From Halomonas sp. HAL1 (GTDB lineage: Bacteria > Pseudomonadota > Gammaproteobacteria > Pseudomonadales > Halomonadaceae): a stretch of 64,000 nucleotides of DNA. The stretch lies in contig NZ_CP130610.1 in assembly GCF_030544485.1 (NCBI RefSeq), forward strand, positions 1,116,001-1,180,000. Direction: 5' to 3'. Below the pieces are notes generated by a model that made no database searches, was not told the origin of the DNA, and was given only the letters and a program-made list of their open reading frames with translations. How positions within the stretch are numbered: position 1 is the first letter of the stretch; every line of letters begins with the position of its first letter. This document shows positions 9,602-19,300 of the stretch, piece after piece. The position numbers and the translations under genes were made by a program.

Positions 9602-10042
9602 TTACCAAGACTTATAGGGCAAAAACTTGCCGTTTAACGTTAGCAAAACCCGGTCGCCTTTGGGGTCTTCGATTTTGTCGACTTCCATGGTGAAGTCGAT
9701 GGCGCTCATGATGCCGTCGCCGAACTTCTCCTGCACGACGTCCTTCAAGGTTTCCCCATAAACGCCGACCACTTCATACAGGCGGTAGATGAAGGGGTCC
9801 TGGGGAATTGCTTCGTCCCAGGCCTTGGTGGGAAACGCCACTAACGCTTCGGCGACATCGCTTTCCACACCTAGCGTATCGCATATCTGATGAGCAACAT
9901 CGCTGCTGGCGCTGTTCATGCCGTAGCAGGCGGAAGCGACCCATACTGGCGACATGCCGACCGCTTTACCAATATCGTCCCAGCTCATTTTTTTACGCGC
10001 TTTGGCGGCGAGCAGAGTATGACGCATTTCGAGCTTATCCAT
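9602..10042 (-). CDS. cynS: Cyanate hydratase (cyanase)
   Basis: A 146-residue cyanase converting cyanate and bicarbonate to ammonia and two CO2 (through carbamate). The N-terminal half has the helical, DNA-binding-like fold of the family (SWDDIGKAVGMSPVWVASACYG). The C-terminal catalytic domain keeps Arg87, Glu90 and Ser113, with the same spacing as Arg96, Glu99 and Ser122 of the E. coli enzyme. AAGGAGAA lies just before the ATG. It is 58 bases downstream of an FNT channel gene on the same strand, so cyanate detoxification or use as nitrogen is probably coupled to anion transport and to the sigma-54 promoter upstream. Confidence 0.96.
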   Translation of the reverse strand: MDKLEMRHTLLAAKARKKMSWDDIGKAVGMSPVWVASACYGMNSASSDVAHQICDTLGVESDVAEALVAFPTKAWDEAIPQDPFIYRLYEVVGVYGETLKDVVQEKFGDGIMSAIDFTMEVDKIEDPKGDRVLLTLNGKFLPYKSW

Positions 10043-10062
10043 GATGGTTCTCCTTTAGAGTT

Positions 10063-10081
10063 AAGGGCGTTTGACGCCCTT
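10063..10081 (-). other. Intergenic hairpin between the FNT gene and cynS
   Basis: An 8-bp perfect stem (AAGGGCGT / ACGCCCTT) with a 3-base loop lies in the 58-base FNT-cynS gap. Read on the minus (coding) strand it is not followed by a U run, so it looks like an mRNA processing or attenuation hairpin. On the plus strand it is followed by TTTTT and could stop antisense transcription. Confidence 0.5.
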
Positions 10082-10100
10082 TTTGCCTAATAAACTGTGA

Positions 10101-10913
10101 TTAAGAAAATACTTTTTTAGCTTGAGTACGGACGTGGGTGGTGTAGAGAACCAAGCCAACCAGCGTCAAACCGCCTACCAGGTTGCCCAGTACGGTGGGA
10201 ATTTCGTTCCACATAATGTATTGATACAGAGTGAAGTCAGCGCCCATCATCAGACCAATCGGGAACAGGAACATGTTGACAACGGAGTGCTCAAAACCGA
10301 GATAGAAGAAGACAATAATCGGCATCCACATGGCCATGATTTTGCCGGAAACCGTTGTAGAGATGGCAGCGCCCACCACGCCCATGGACACCATCCAGTT
10401 GCAGAACATGCCTCTTAGGAAGAGCACGATCCAACCGGCAATGCCGGCATCCTGATAACCCACCGTTCGGCTTTCACCGACGGTCATCATCGTTTGGCCG
10501 ACAGCGTTGATCTCTTCAGTGCCGCCCATGGTGAAGTTCAAGTAACCGAAGGTGGCGATAAATAGGGCACCCCCAAGATTGCCGAGCCCTACCAGCCCCC
10601 AGCACTTCAGCATTCGGGGTAGTGTGACGCCAGGCCGCTTGTCGAGCCATGCAAGAGGCACCAGTGTAAAAACACCCGTGAGCAGGTCATAGCCCATCAG
10701 GTAAAGCATCACAAAGCCGACCGGAAAGAGCAGTGCCCCTATCAAGAAGTTGCCTGTTTGTGTCGCTATGGTAATGGCAAAAATAACGGCCAACGCCAGG
10801 GTAGCTCCCGCCATAAAGGAGCGAATAAGTGTATCCCGGGTGCCCATATAGATTTTTGATTCACCCTGATCCACCAGCTTGGTGACAAATTCACTGGGCA
10901 TTAGATAAGACAT
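10101..10913 (-). CDS. Formate/nitrite transporter (FNT) family anion channel
   Basis: A 270-residue, six-span inner-membrane protein of the FocA/NirC family. The conserved central-pore histidine motif GFEHSVVNM is present, as are the Gly- and Phe-rich helix breaks (FPVGFVMLYLMGYDLLTG). The reading frame can start at 10919, but AGGAG (10922-10926) is only 2 bases from that ATG and 8 bases from ATG 10913, so 10913 is preferred. Family members pass small monovalent anions (formate, nitrite, hydrosulfide). Being upstream of cynS suggests cyanate, nitrite or bicarbonate as cargo, which is inference. A sigma-54 promoter about 150 bases upstream probably drives it. Confidence 0.9.
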   Translation of the reverse strand: MSYLMPSEFVTKLVDQGESKIYMGTRDTLIRSFMAGATLALAVIFAITIATQTGNFLIGALLFPVGFVMLYLMGYDLLTGVFTLVPLAWLDKRPGVTLPRMLKCWGLVGLGNLGGALFIATFGYLNFTMGGTEEINAVGQTMMTVGESRTVGYQDAGIAGWIVLFLRGMFCNWMVSMGVVGAAISTTVSGKIMAMWMPIIVFFYLGFEHSVVNMFLFPIGLMMGADFTLYQYIMWNEIPTVLGNLVGGLTLVGLVLYTTHVRTQAKKVFS

Positions 10914-11074
10914 AAGCATGTCTCCTGTGTCATTTCGGTTAGTTAACGCTTAACCCAAGAGTTTTAGAGTTTCCTGCTAGGAGCAATAAATAGGAGCAAT
11001 AAAACCGATGGCTGCGCCGTCCTGGTGCAAAAGAGATTAAGCGTGTGGCGCTATCGCACTATCACTGTTTGTAT

Positions 11075-11090
11075 TGCGATTTATGTGCCA
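11075..11090 (-). promoter_or_regulatory. Sigma-54 (RpoN) promoter for FNT-cynS
   Basis: On the minus strand the sequence reads TTGGCACATAAATCGCAA (11091 to 11074). Against the sigma-54 consensus TGGCAC-N5-TTGCA the -24 element is perfect and the -12 element has one mismatch (TCGCA); GG and GC are 10 bases apart. Transcription would start near 11064, giving a leader of about 150 bases to the FNT start. A sigma-54 activator gene is divergent and adjacent. Confidence 0.8.
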
Positions 11091-11171
11091 ACTCTTGATT
11101 GTGCTGATTAACCGTTTGTTTTTAATTGATTAATTTATTTTTTTGGCATTGGTTATGAATCACCCGAATAG

Positions 11172-11226
11172 TTACGAAAAATCGTAAATAACGATATTTC
11201 GTTGTTTTATTAACGAAATATCGTAA
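11172..11226. promoter_or_regulatory. Three phased ACGA-N4-TCGT palindromes (putative activator binding sites)
   Basis: Perfect or near-perfect dyads lie at 11172-11187 (TTACGAAAAATCGTAA), 11190-11203 (AACGATATTTCGTT) and 11213-11224 (ACGAAATATCGT). Their starts are 17 and 22 bases apart. They sit about 80-135 bases upstream of the sigma-54 -24 element, the usual place for enhancer-binding-protein sites, and close to the activator's own start, so they may serve both activation and autoregulation. Confidence 0.75.
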
Positions 11227-11287
11227 CTGGCGTGGGAATTGAATGGTTCATTAGTGAAGATCACCTTGAACCCTGAGGTAGTAGCTA

Positions 11288-13282
11288 ATGCTTATGCAGG
11301 AAACCACGCACGCCACAGCCTCTGCACTCATGGGCGGCTACTCACCGCTTGCCATGATTGTGATCGACCCCTTTACCGATCAGCTATTGGCTGCCAATCC
11401 GGCTGCCTGTGAGCTGCTATGCATTGAACAGCTATGTACTGAGCAAACAGGTATTGAGCAAGGCATGCCTCTAGCGGCTCCCTTTAGCCACCGTTTGAGT
11501 GCGTCACTGCCGCTATGGGTGAGCTTTACGGATGAGGCGCTGGTGCAAAAAACTGCCTGGTCGGATGATTTGGTGATACTCGATATGCTGCGCCAGCCCT
11601 ACCGGGTAGAGGTTTATGCCCAGTGCATTGAAGACTCTGAACAGCTTCTGTTAACGCTGATTGATCGTAATAAAGCCGAGCAGCGACGTGCCAAGGCAGA
11701 GCTTGGTCGCCAGCACCGCCAGGGTGAAGTGGGCTGGCAGCGTGTCGAGCAGGTCTTCGAGCGCATTGAGAAGCAGAACCAGCTGATTCTCGGCGCGGCA
11801 GGCGAGGGCATTTATGGCCTGGATGCCGAGGGTAAAACCACCTTTGTTAATCCCGCCGCGGAGCGCATTTTAGGCTGGAGTACCGAGGACATGGTGGGCC
11901 ACGACGCGCATCTGATGTTCCATCACACCCACGCCGATGGCAGCCAATTTTCGGTGCAGCAGTGCCCGATTCATGCCTCGTTTAGTGATGGCCAGGTTCA
12001 TCACGTCGATAACGAAGTGTTTTGGCATAAAAACGGCGAAGCGATCCCGGTCGAGTACACCAGTACACCGATTTTCGAGATGGGCCGTTTGGTCGGGGCA
12101 GTAGTGTTGTTTCGTGATATTCGTGAGCGTAAGCGCGCCGAGCAGCAGCTGCGCGATGCGCTGGCTGAAGTGGAGACGCTCAAACAGCGCCTAGAGCTAG
12201 AGAACGAATACCTCCAAGAAGAGATAAAAGCGGAGTTAAATCACCGCGATATCGTGGGCAATAGCCCGGCGGTGGCACAACTGATTAAACAGATAGAGAT
12301 GGTCGCGCCCACTAGTGCCAATGTCTTGATTAGCGGCGAATCCGGTACTGGCAAAGAGCTGATCGCCCGGGCTATTCATGCGGGCAATGCGCGCAGCGAT
12401 CGGCCGCTGATCCGCGTGAACTGCGCCGCTATCCCGCGAGATCTTTTCGAGAGTGAGTTTTTCGGCCATGTAAAAGGCGCCTTTACCGGTGCCGTGCAGG
12501 ATCGTCCCGGGCGTTTTGAGCTGGCCCACGGCGGTACGCTGTTTTTAGATGAAGTCGGTGAAATTCCCTTGGAGCTGCAGAGTAAGCTGCTGCGTGTATT
12601 GCAGGACCAGCAGTTTGAAAGGGTGGGTGACAACCGCACACGGAAGGTCGATGTGCGGGTCATTGCAGCGACCAACCGTGAACTGCGTGACATGATCGAA
12701 GCGGGCCACTTTCGGGAAGACCTCTACTTCCGCCTTAACGTCTTTCCCATTGATTCGGTGCCACTACGTAAGCGGATTGAGGATGTGCCGCTACTAGCGC
12801 GTCATTTTTTGCACCGTGCCTGTCTTAAATTCAATAAGCCCGGCGTGCGTATTCCTCCCGCCCAATTAGAAATTCTCCAGCGTTACCCCTGGCCCGGCAA
12901 CATTCGTGAGCTGGAAAACGTCATTGAGCGACAGGTGATCGTCACCCAGGACCGGCGCCTGGTATTTGATGACCTGCTGCTGAGTGAACCGCCACGTTCG
13001 TTAAGCCGCAATAACTCGGTGCACTCGGTGGCTCATTCTAGTTGGCAACAAAGTGAAGCACCGCTGCTAACCGAACATGCGCTTAGCCAGCGCCAGCAAG
13101 AAAGCACCATTGCCGCTCTATCCAAGGCGGGCGGCAAAGTGTCTGGGGCGGGCGGCGCTGCGGAGCTACTGGGGATCAAGCCAACCACGTTAGCGTCACG
13201 GCTAACAAAGTGGGGCATTGATCCAAGGGAATTTCGTAAAAGAAAGCCGCATCTATCGTCAAAGTCTCATGCTTTGGACTAA
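11288..13282 (+). CDS. Sigma-54-dependent transcriptional activator with PAS sensor domains
   Basis: A 664-residue enhancer-binding protein with no receiver domain. An N-terminal PAS-like segment (about residues 15-125) is followed by a second PAS domain (about 160-280, GIYGLDAEGKTTFVNPAAERILGW) and a coiled coil (about 280-318). The AAA+ domain follows, with Walker A GESGTGKE at 350-357, GAFTGA (the sigma-54 contact loop) at 397-402 and Walker B LFLDE near 418-422. A Fis-type helix-turn-helix ends the protein (AELLGIKPTTLASRL). The signal sensed is unknown; Cys and His residues in the second PAS could bind a ligand or metal. Its divergent position beside a sigma-54 promoter makes FNT-cynS the obvious target. 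Confidence 0.92.
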   Translation: MLMQETTHATASALMGGYSPLAMIVIDPFTDQLLAANPAACELLCIEQLCTEQTGIEQGMPLAAPFSHRLSASLPLWVSFTDEALVQKTAWSDDLVILDMLRQPYRVEVYAQCIEDSEQLLLTLIDRNKAEQRRAKAELGRQHRQGEVGWQRVEQVFERIEKQNQLILGAAGEGIYGLDAEGKTTFVNPAAERILGWSTEDMVGHDAHLMFHHTHADGSQFSVQQCPIHASFSDGQVHHVDNEVFWHKNGEAIPVEYTSTPIFEMGRLVGAVVLFRDIRERKRAEQQLRDALAEVETLKQRLELENEYLQEEIKAELNHRDIVGNSPAVAQLIKQIEMVAPTSANVLISGESGTGKELIARAIHAGNARSDRPLIRVNCAAIPRDLFESEFFGHVKGAFTGAVQDRPGRFELAHGGTLFLDEVGEIPLELQSKLLRVLQDQQFERVGDNRTRKVDVRVIAATNRELRDMIEAGHFREDLYFRLNVFPIDSVPLRKRIEDVPLLARHFLHRACLKFNKPGVRIPPAQLEILQRYPWPGNIRELENVIERQVIVTQDRRLVFDDLLLSEPPRSLSRNNSVHSVAHSSWQQSEAPLLTEHALSQRQQESTIAALSKAGGKVSGAGGAAELLGIKPTTLASRLTKWGIDPREFRKRKPHLSSKSHALD

Positions 13283-13344
13283 GGTAAGCTGGATGCGACT
13301 TGACAATAGGCCGTACACACAATTTTAGATTGTTCAAGGCTAGC

Positions 13345-13369
13345 ATACATACATGAATGTAACTATAAT
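13345..13369 (+). promoter_or_regulatory. Promoter and TetR/AcrR-type operator of the efflux operon
   Basis: A perfect -10 TATAAT is at 13364-13369; the -35 region is weak. Overlapping its upstream side is a dyad TACAT-GA-ATGTA (13350-13361) with an extra TACAT at 13346-13350. The stretch CATGAATGTAACTATA closely resembles, from memory, half of the TtgR operator of Pseudomonas putida and the AcrR box. It lies about 130-155 bases before the TolC-like gene and would be blocked by a bound repressor. Confidence 0.6.
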
Positions 13370-13500
13370 GCTCATCTTTCTGAGTGGCTTAATGCGCTGA
13401 GTGAGTTTGTAAGCTTAGATTCTTTGTAAGCTGAGAGACTTCGTAAGATGAGAAGCTTAGTTCGTTCGCCATCCTGACGCTGATACTTAGAGGCAACCCC

Positions 13501-14964
13501 ATGCGACTGGCACACTGGGCAGTCAATGCCCCTTTACGACCCTTACTGTTAGCGGTATTCACAGCTTCTTTTGTGTTGCCTGCTCAAGCTGCTGACCTCC
13601 TCACGATTACCCGTGATGCGTTAGACAATAATGCGGCATTAGCATCGGCACGTTCCGAATATTTAGGCGTTGAAGCTGGCCGAGATGTGGCACGCAGTGG
13701 TTTGCTCCCCCAAGTTAACGCAACCGGTACTGTTGCCCACAACCAGCAGTACGAAAGTCAGACATCGTCGCGTGCAGGTACTGGCACAGGCACCGGTAAT
13801 GTGAGTACCGGTGATGACCGTTACAACACCGTATCGCTCACCTTAGAAGCCACCCAGGCGCTTTATAACGAGGTGACACGCAGAGAAGTCACTCAGGCCG
13901 AGCGTCAGATTGACCAGCAGGTATATCTGCTAGCGGCCACCGAACAGCAGCTACTGATTGATACCGCCAGTGCCTATTTTGATATTCTGCGCGCCCATGA
14001 AATATTAGAAGCACGTTTCGCTCAAGAGCGGGCGATTGGCCGTCAGCTTGAGCAAGCCGGCGAGCAGTTTGAAGTTGGCTTGATTGCGATTACCGAAGTC
14101 GAAGAAGCGCGTGCCACCTTTGACCAGTCTCGTGCTGACCGCATTGCCGCAGAAAGTAATCTTCAAGTGGCTTTTGAAGCATTGGAGCAGCTGACCGGCC
14201 AACGTTATGCCAGCATTGAAGCACTGGGCGACAGCATGCCGGTTGGCCTTCCCGAGCCAAGTAGTCGCGACTACTGGGTTGAACAGGCCCTTGAGCTTAA
14301 CCCGCAGGTATTGGCCCAACAGGCCGGTATTGAGGTAGCACGCAGCGGCGTAGAAATTGCCCGGGCGGGCAACTTACCTACGCTTCAAGCGTTTGGTAAT
14401 TATCAATACAGTGACAGTGATGTTGATAATACCACCGGTGAAGATTCCTCTAGCCAGGTGGGCTTAAGCGCTAATTTGCCGATTTATACCGGCGGCCGTA
14501 CCAGCGCCAGTATCCGTCAAGGGACCTATCAACTGGAAAGCAGCCAGTATGATTTCGAGTCTCAGCGTCGCTCTTCGATCCAGCAAGTCCGCTCGCTGTA
14601 TACCCAAGTCAGCAATGATGTGGAAACCGTTGAAGCCCGCCAGCAGGCTATTGTCTCCAACCAAAGCGCCTTAGAGGCTACCCGCGCCGGTTACGAGGTT
14701 GGTACCCGTAACATCGTGGATGTGTTGAACGCTGAGCAAAACCTTTACAACGCGATCGCCAACTACGCGGAAGCTCGCTACGACTATGTGGTGAATTTGC
14801 TCTCGCTGCGCCAACAAGCCGGTCGCCTGGACGTTGAAGCCATTGAGGAAGTCAATGCGTGGTTAACCGGCGATGAGGTGAACTTTATCTTGCCAGAAAG
14901 TGACGGCAACGACCGCTATGACAGTGCTCTCGACATTGGTGCACCACCCCAGCCGGGTATGTAA
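13501..14964 (+). CDS. TolC-family outer-membrane efflux protein
   Basis: A 487-residue protein with a Sec signal peptide (hydrophobic core about residues 12-28, cleavage after AQA-A). The mature part has the two repeated helical segments of TolC channels, with typical phrases such as DTASAYFDILRAHE, YEVGTRNIVDVLNAEQNLYNA and YDYVVNLLSLRQQAG. It is the exit duct of a tripartite pump whose adaptor and RND transporter follow directly. The 218 bases upstream hold a TATAAT promoter and a repressor-type dyad. Having the outer-membrane gene first in the operon is less common than adaptor-pump-channel order. Confidence 0.92.
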   Translation: MRLAHWAVNAPLRPLLLAVFTASFVLPAQAADLLTITRDALDNNAALASARSEYLGVEAGRDVARSGLLPQVNATGTVAHNQQYESQTSSRAGTGTGTGNVSTGDDRYNTVSLTLEATQALYNEVTRREVTQAERQIDQQVYLLAATEQQLLIDTASAYFDILRAHEILEARFAQERAIGRQLEQAGEQFEVGLIAITEVEEARATFDQSRADRIAAESNLQVAFEALEQLTGQRYASIEALGDSMPVGLPEPSSRDYWVEQALELNPQVLAQQAGIEVARSGVEIARAGNLPTLQAFGNYQYSDSDVDNTTGEDSSSQVGLSANLPIYTGGRTSASIRQGTYQLESSQYDFESQRRSSIQQVRSLYTQVSNDVETVEARQQAIVSNQSALEATRAGYEVGTRNIVDVLNAEQNLYNAIANYAEARYDYVVNLLSLRQQAGRLDVEAIEEVNAWLTGDEVNFILPESDGNDRYDSALDIGAPPQPGM

Positions 14965-15042
14965 TTTGCTGCTGCTTTGGGAATGACCCAGGTGCGCAAG
15001 TGCTATCAGTCGACTTTTAAAAGATACATGGGAATTTAACGT

Positions 15043-16317
15043 ATGAAGAAGATGATTCACTCACACCGAGCGAGTCTAGTAACGCTGGTAGCCGCGCTGG
15101 CACTCGCGGCCTGTGGTCAAGAGCAACAAACCGAGGCATCCCAGCAGGGCGCTGAGCAAGAATCCCCGCCCCATCAGGTAGAAGTAACTGAAATGGCGCG
15201 TCAGGATATACCGCTGGATAAATCGTATCCCTCTTTGCTACGCAGTGATAGTGAAGTCACTTTGGTGGCACGTGTAAATGGTTTTCTTGAAGAGCGCCAC
15301 TTTGAACCAGGCCAAATGGTAGAAGAGGGCGATCGTCTTTATACCATTGAGCCGGATCTTTATCAGGCGACCGTTAACCAGCGTGAAGCTGACCTGCAAA
15401 GCGCGCGGGCTGAACTTTCCCGCGCCCAGCGTGATGCCCAGCGTTTCGAGCAATTACTAAGTCAGAACTCGGTCAGCCGTCAGCAGTATGACCAAGCACT
15501 CGCTGACCAGCGTGTCGCCCAAGCAAACGTAGCGCAGGCAGAGGCAGCGTTAACCAGTGCCAATCTCGACCTAGGTTACTCGCAGGTGACTGCACCGGTG
15601 TCAGGCATGATCAGCTTAAGCCAGATTAACGTGGGCAACTTGGTGACCTCCGGCACTGAGCTAGCCACGGTTACGCCGCTTGATCCTTTAGAAGTACGTT
15701 TCCAGCTGCCTCAGCGCGACGCTTTTGAGCTACGCCGCCAGTTAAGCGAAAGCGGTGAGACATCGGATATTCGTGCGCGGTTGAGCGTTCCAGGTGTTAG
15801 CGGTGGCAGTGATTCTGAACTGGAAGGCCATTTAGACTTCCTGGGGTCACGAGTCGACAGCGGTACCAGTACCGTTCAAGCGTCCGCCACGTTTGAAAAT
15901 CCTGAGGCGAGCATACTGCCCGGCCAATTTGTGCGTGTCCGGATTGAAGGCTTGAAACGCTTTGACGTGATGGCAGTGCCAGAAATTGCTGTGACGCAAG
16001 GCTTAATGGGCCCCCAAGTGTATGTGCTGGATGATGAAAATAAGGCTCGTGAGCAGACGGTCTCTTTAGGCGAAGTGGCAGGCCCTTGGCAGTTGATTCG
16101 TGAGGGCTTGGAGCCGGGTGATCGAGTGATTGTCGGTGATCCCGCTGGTTTAGAGCCGGGTATGGCGATTGACCCGCAGCCGTTTGATGGCAATGCAGGA
16201 TCGGTGGTCGAAGACGTCGAGCAAGAAGAGGCGCAGGAACAGGCCGAGGCGGCACAAGCGATGGAAGCGGGAGCAGCCGATGGACAGCCCGCTGAAGGAG
16301 AAGAGGGTGCGCAATAA
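15043..16317 (+). CDS. RND efflux periplasmic adaptor (AcrA/MexA-like lipoprotein)
   Basis: A 424-residue membrane-fusion protein. The N terminus is a lipoprotein signal with lipobox LAAC at Cys24, so it is probably anchored to the inner membrane by lipid. Then come a lipoyl half-motif, a long alpha-helical hairpin (about residues 105-170, AELSRAQRDAQRFEQLLSQN), the second lipoyl half (GYSQVTAPVSGMISLSQINVGNLV), and beta-barrel and membrane-proximal domains. The C-terminal ~45 residues are acidic and rich in Glu, Ala and Gln, longer than in AcrA. The stop overlaps the RND start (TAATG). Confidence 0.93.
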   Translation: MKKMIHSHRASLVTLVAALALAACGQEQQTEASQQGAEQESPPHQVEVTEMARQDIPLDKSYPSLLRSDSEVTLVARVNGFLEERHFEPGQMVEEGDRLYTIEPDLYQATVNQREADLQSARAELSRAQRDAQRFEQLLSQNSVSRQQYDQALADQRVAQANVAQAEAALTSANLDLGYSQVTAPVSGMISLSQINVGNLVTSGTELATVTPLDPLEVRFQLPQRDAFELRRQLSESGETSDIRARLSVPGVSGGSDSELEGHLDFLGSRVDSGTSTVQASATFENPEASILPGQFVRVRIEGLKRFDVMAVPEIAVTQGLMGPQVYVLDDENKAREQTVSLGEVAGPWQLIREGLEPGDRVIVGDPAGLEPGMAIDPQPFDGNAGSVVEDVEQEEAQEQAEAAQAMEAGAADGQPAEGEEGAQ

Positions 16318-19300
16318 TGAACTTCTCTAACTTCTTCATCAGCCGCCCGATCTTTGCCACGGTGTTGGCAATTATCGTGACGTTGGTGGGCGTTATGTCG
16401 ATGCGGATACTGCCGATTGAGCAGTATCCCAGCGTAGTGCCGCCGACGGTATCAGTGCAGGCCCAGTTCCCGGGTGCGGATGCAGAAACCGTTGCGCAAA
16501 CGGTTGCAGCACCGCTTGCAGAGGCCATTAACGGCGTGGAAGACATGCTGTACATGACCTCTAACAGCGCTGATAACGGCACCATGAGCCTGAGTGTAGC
16601 CTTTAATATCGGCACTGATGGCGATATCAATACCATCAATGTTAACAATCGGGTTCAAGGGGCGCTTTCGCAGTTGCCTGAAGCCGTGCAGTCCCAAGGC
16701 GTGACCGTGGAGCTGCGCTCGGACTCTATTTTGATGTTTATAGCGCTGACGTCGCCGAGCGGTGACTACAACAACATCTACATGCAGAACTACGCCACGC
16801 TGAACGTGCTTGATGAACTGCGTCAGGTGCCTGGGGTGGGTAATGCTGAGGTGTTGGGTGGTGGTGAATTCGCCATGCGTATCTGGATGGACCCGGATAA
16901 ATTGGCGCAGTACGACCTGACGCCTAGCGAAGTGGCGAGTGCAATTAGAGCGCAAAATACTGAGATCCCGGCCGGTAGCTTGGCATCAACGCCGCAAAGC
17001 GAACCGCGCTCCTACACCTATACGATTACCGCGGGTGGTCGACTGAATGACGTCGATGATTTCCGCAATATTTACCTGCGCACCAACAGCGACGGCTCCT
17101 CACTCCGCTTAAAGGACGTAGCGCGTATTGAACTTGGGGCATCCTTTTATGGGGTGGATGCACGCTTGAACGGCTCTACCATGACGCCGATCATCATTAA
17201 CCAGCAGCCTGGGGCCAATGCGTTAGCAACGGCGAATGGTGTACGTGCCGCCATGGATGAGTTGGAAAGTCGCTTTCCCCCTGGGCTTGAATACGTAGCG
17301 CCTTACGACACGACGCTATTCATTGATGCCTCGGTTGAGACCGTACTTAAAACCTTCATTGAAGCTTTCCTGATCGTTATCGTCATTCTGTTTATCTTCC
17401 TACAGAACTGGCGCTTTACGGTCATTGCCATGTCGGTCGTGCCCGTCGCGGTGGTAGGTACCTTTGCCGGTTTCTACCTGTTTGGCTTCTCGATCAACCT
17501 GCTGACGCTGTTTGCCTTGGTGTTATCGATAGGGATAGTGGTCGACGATGCCATCCTGGTGGTGGAGAACGTCGAACGTGTGCTGAGTGAAGAAGATGAT
17601 ATCAGCGTGCGGGATGCCACTATCCGGGCCATGAAAGAGGTCGGTGGGCCGGTTATCGCCACCTCGCTGATTATGGCCGCGGTCTTTATTCCCGTAGCCT
17701 TTCTGGGGGGCTTCACCGGGCAGATTTATCAGCAGTTTGCGATTACCGTGGCGATTTCGGTAGCGCTCTCGGCGGTCATGGCGCTGACCTTCACACCGGC
17801 CCTATCGGCGATCTTTATTAAACATAAAATCGCTGGCGCAGGGCAGTCCAAGGTCAAGCGCGCTTTAAACACACCTTTCCGCCTGTTTGACCGCATGTTT
17901 GCGGGTATTACCGCCGCTTACATGGCGGTCGTAAAAGTGCTGGTACGTTTTTGGGTGTTGGCGTTGGCGCTTACGGTGCTAACCGGGGTGGGGTCGTACT
18001 GGCTGTACGCCAACACGCCTTCAACCCTGGTACCTGAGACTGATCAGGGGATTGTGCTGGTAAGCGTATCGCTGCCCGATGCGGCGTCGCTTGACCGTAC
18101 CCAGCGCTACATGGAAAAACTCAGCGCCGAAGTGGAAGCCATTCCAGGTGTTGAATACTCCTCGGCTGTGGCGGGGTACGACATTCTGTCGAGCGCCGTT
18201 AACACTGCTCGGGGCATCATGTTCGTCAATATGCACCCCTGGGCGGAGCGCGAACTGACCGCTGACGAGTTAGTGGGCCGCATTATGGGCCTGGGTGCCA
18301 GTATCGACGGTGGTTCGGCAATGGCCTTTAACGTGCCGCCCATTATGGGGCTTTCGACCACGGGTGGTTTCACCGGTTATTTGCAATCTTTTGAAGGGGC
18401 AACGCCGCGGGAACTGTACGAAGCTTCGCTGCAAATTATGCAGAAGGCTAATGAGCACCCTGCGCTTAACCAGGTGTTTTCAACCTTCAACGTGAACGTA
18501 CCGTCGTATCGGGCGAACATTGATCAGCAGAAGGCGCTCAGTTACGGCGTGGCACTAGAGAACATTAACTCGGCCTTATCCAACACCTTTGGTAACGGCT
18601 TTGTGAACTACTTCAGCTACCAAAACCGTAATTTCCAGGTTTATCTGCAAAACGAAGACGAATTTCGTAAAACACCGGAAGACGTCAGCAGCGTTTATGT
18701 ACGCGGCGGCAACGGAGAGCGTATTCCGCTTTCCGAGTTTGTCGAGCTTGAACGCCAAACCGGCCCGGCTGTAGTGTCGCGGTTCGGGGTTTACGCCGGT
18801 GCTCAGTTCCAGGGTAATCCCGCATCTGGCTATAGCTCGGCGCAGGCGATTGAAGCGATGGAGCAGGTGGTTCAAGAAACGCTGGGAACCAACTGGGGCA
18901 TGGGCTGGACCGGTACGGCGTACCAGGAGTCGAACCTGGGTAATGCCGCGACTCTGGCGATTGTCTTCGGGCTGTTGATGGTGTTCCTGATTCTGGCGGC
19001 TCAGTATGAAAGTTGGTCGTTACCGCTGGCGGTTCTGACCGCAACACCCTTTGCCTTCCTGGGTGGTATTGGTGGCATCGTGCTGCGCGGGCTGGACACC
19101 AGTGTGTATGTGCAGATCGGTATGCTGGTGGTGGTCGGGCTTGCGGCGAAGAACGCTATTCTGATCGTCGAGTTCGCCGAGCTTCAGCGTAAAGAGCAGG
19201 GTAAAACCATTCGTGAGGCGGCGATTACCGCAGCAGAGCTGCGTTTCCGCCCAATCGTAATGACCTCCCTGGCGTTTATCTTCGGTACCTTGCCGTTGGC

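Larger units (their letters stand above)
10914..11287. promoter_or_regulatory. Divergent control region between FNT-cynS and the sigma-54 activator
   Basis: This 374-base non-coding stretch is AT-rich in its right half. It contains, from left to right, the FNT ribosome site, a sigma-54 promoter pointing left (11075-11090), an AT-rich spacer (about 11095-11165), and three operator-like palindromes (11172-11226) before the activator gene. GAGG at 11275-11278 is the ribosome site of that gene. No good IHF consensus was found in the spacer. Confidence 0.7.

Noticed and set aside
10063..10084. Full terminator between FNT and cynS
   Set aside because: The T run is on the plus strand, opposite to the direction of these genes; on their strand no U run follows the stem.
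15797..16648. A 283-codon minus-strand frame opposite the adaptor and RND genes
   Set aside because: It is antisense to two certain genes, has no recognisable domain, and its composition is that of a shadow frame.
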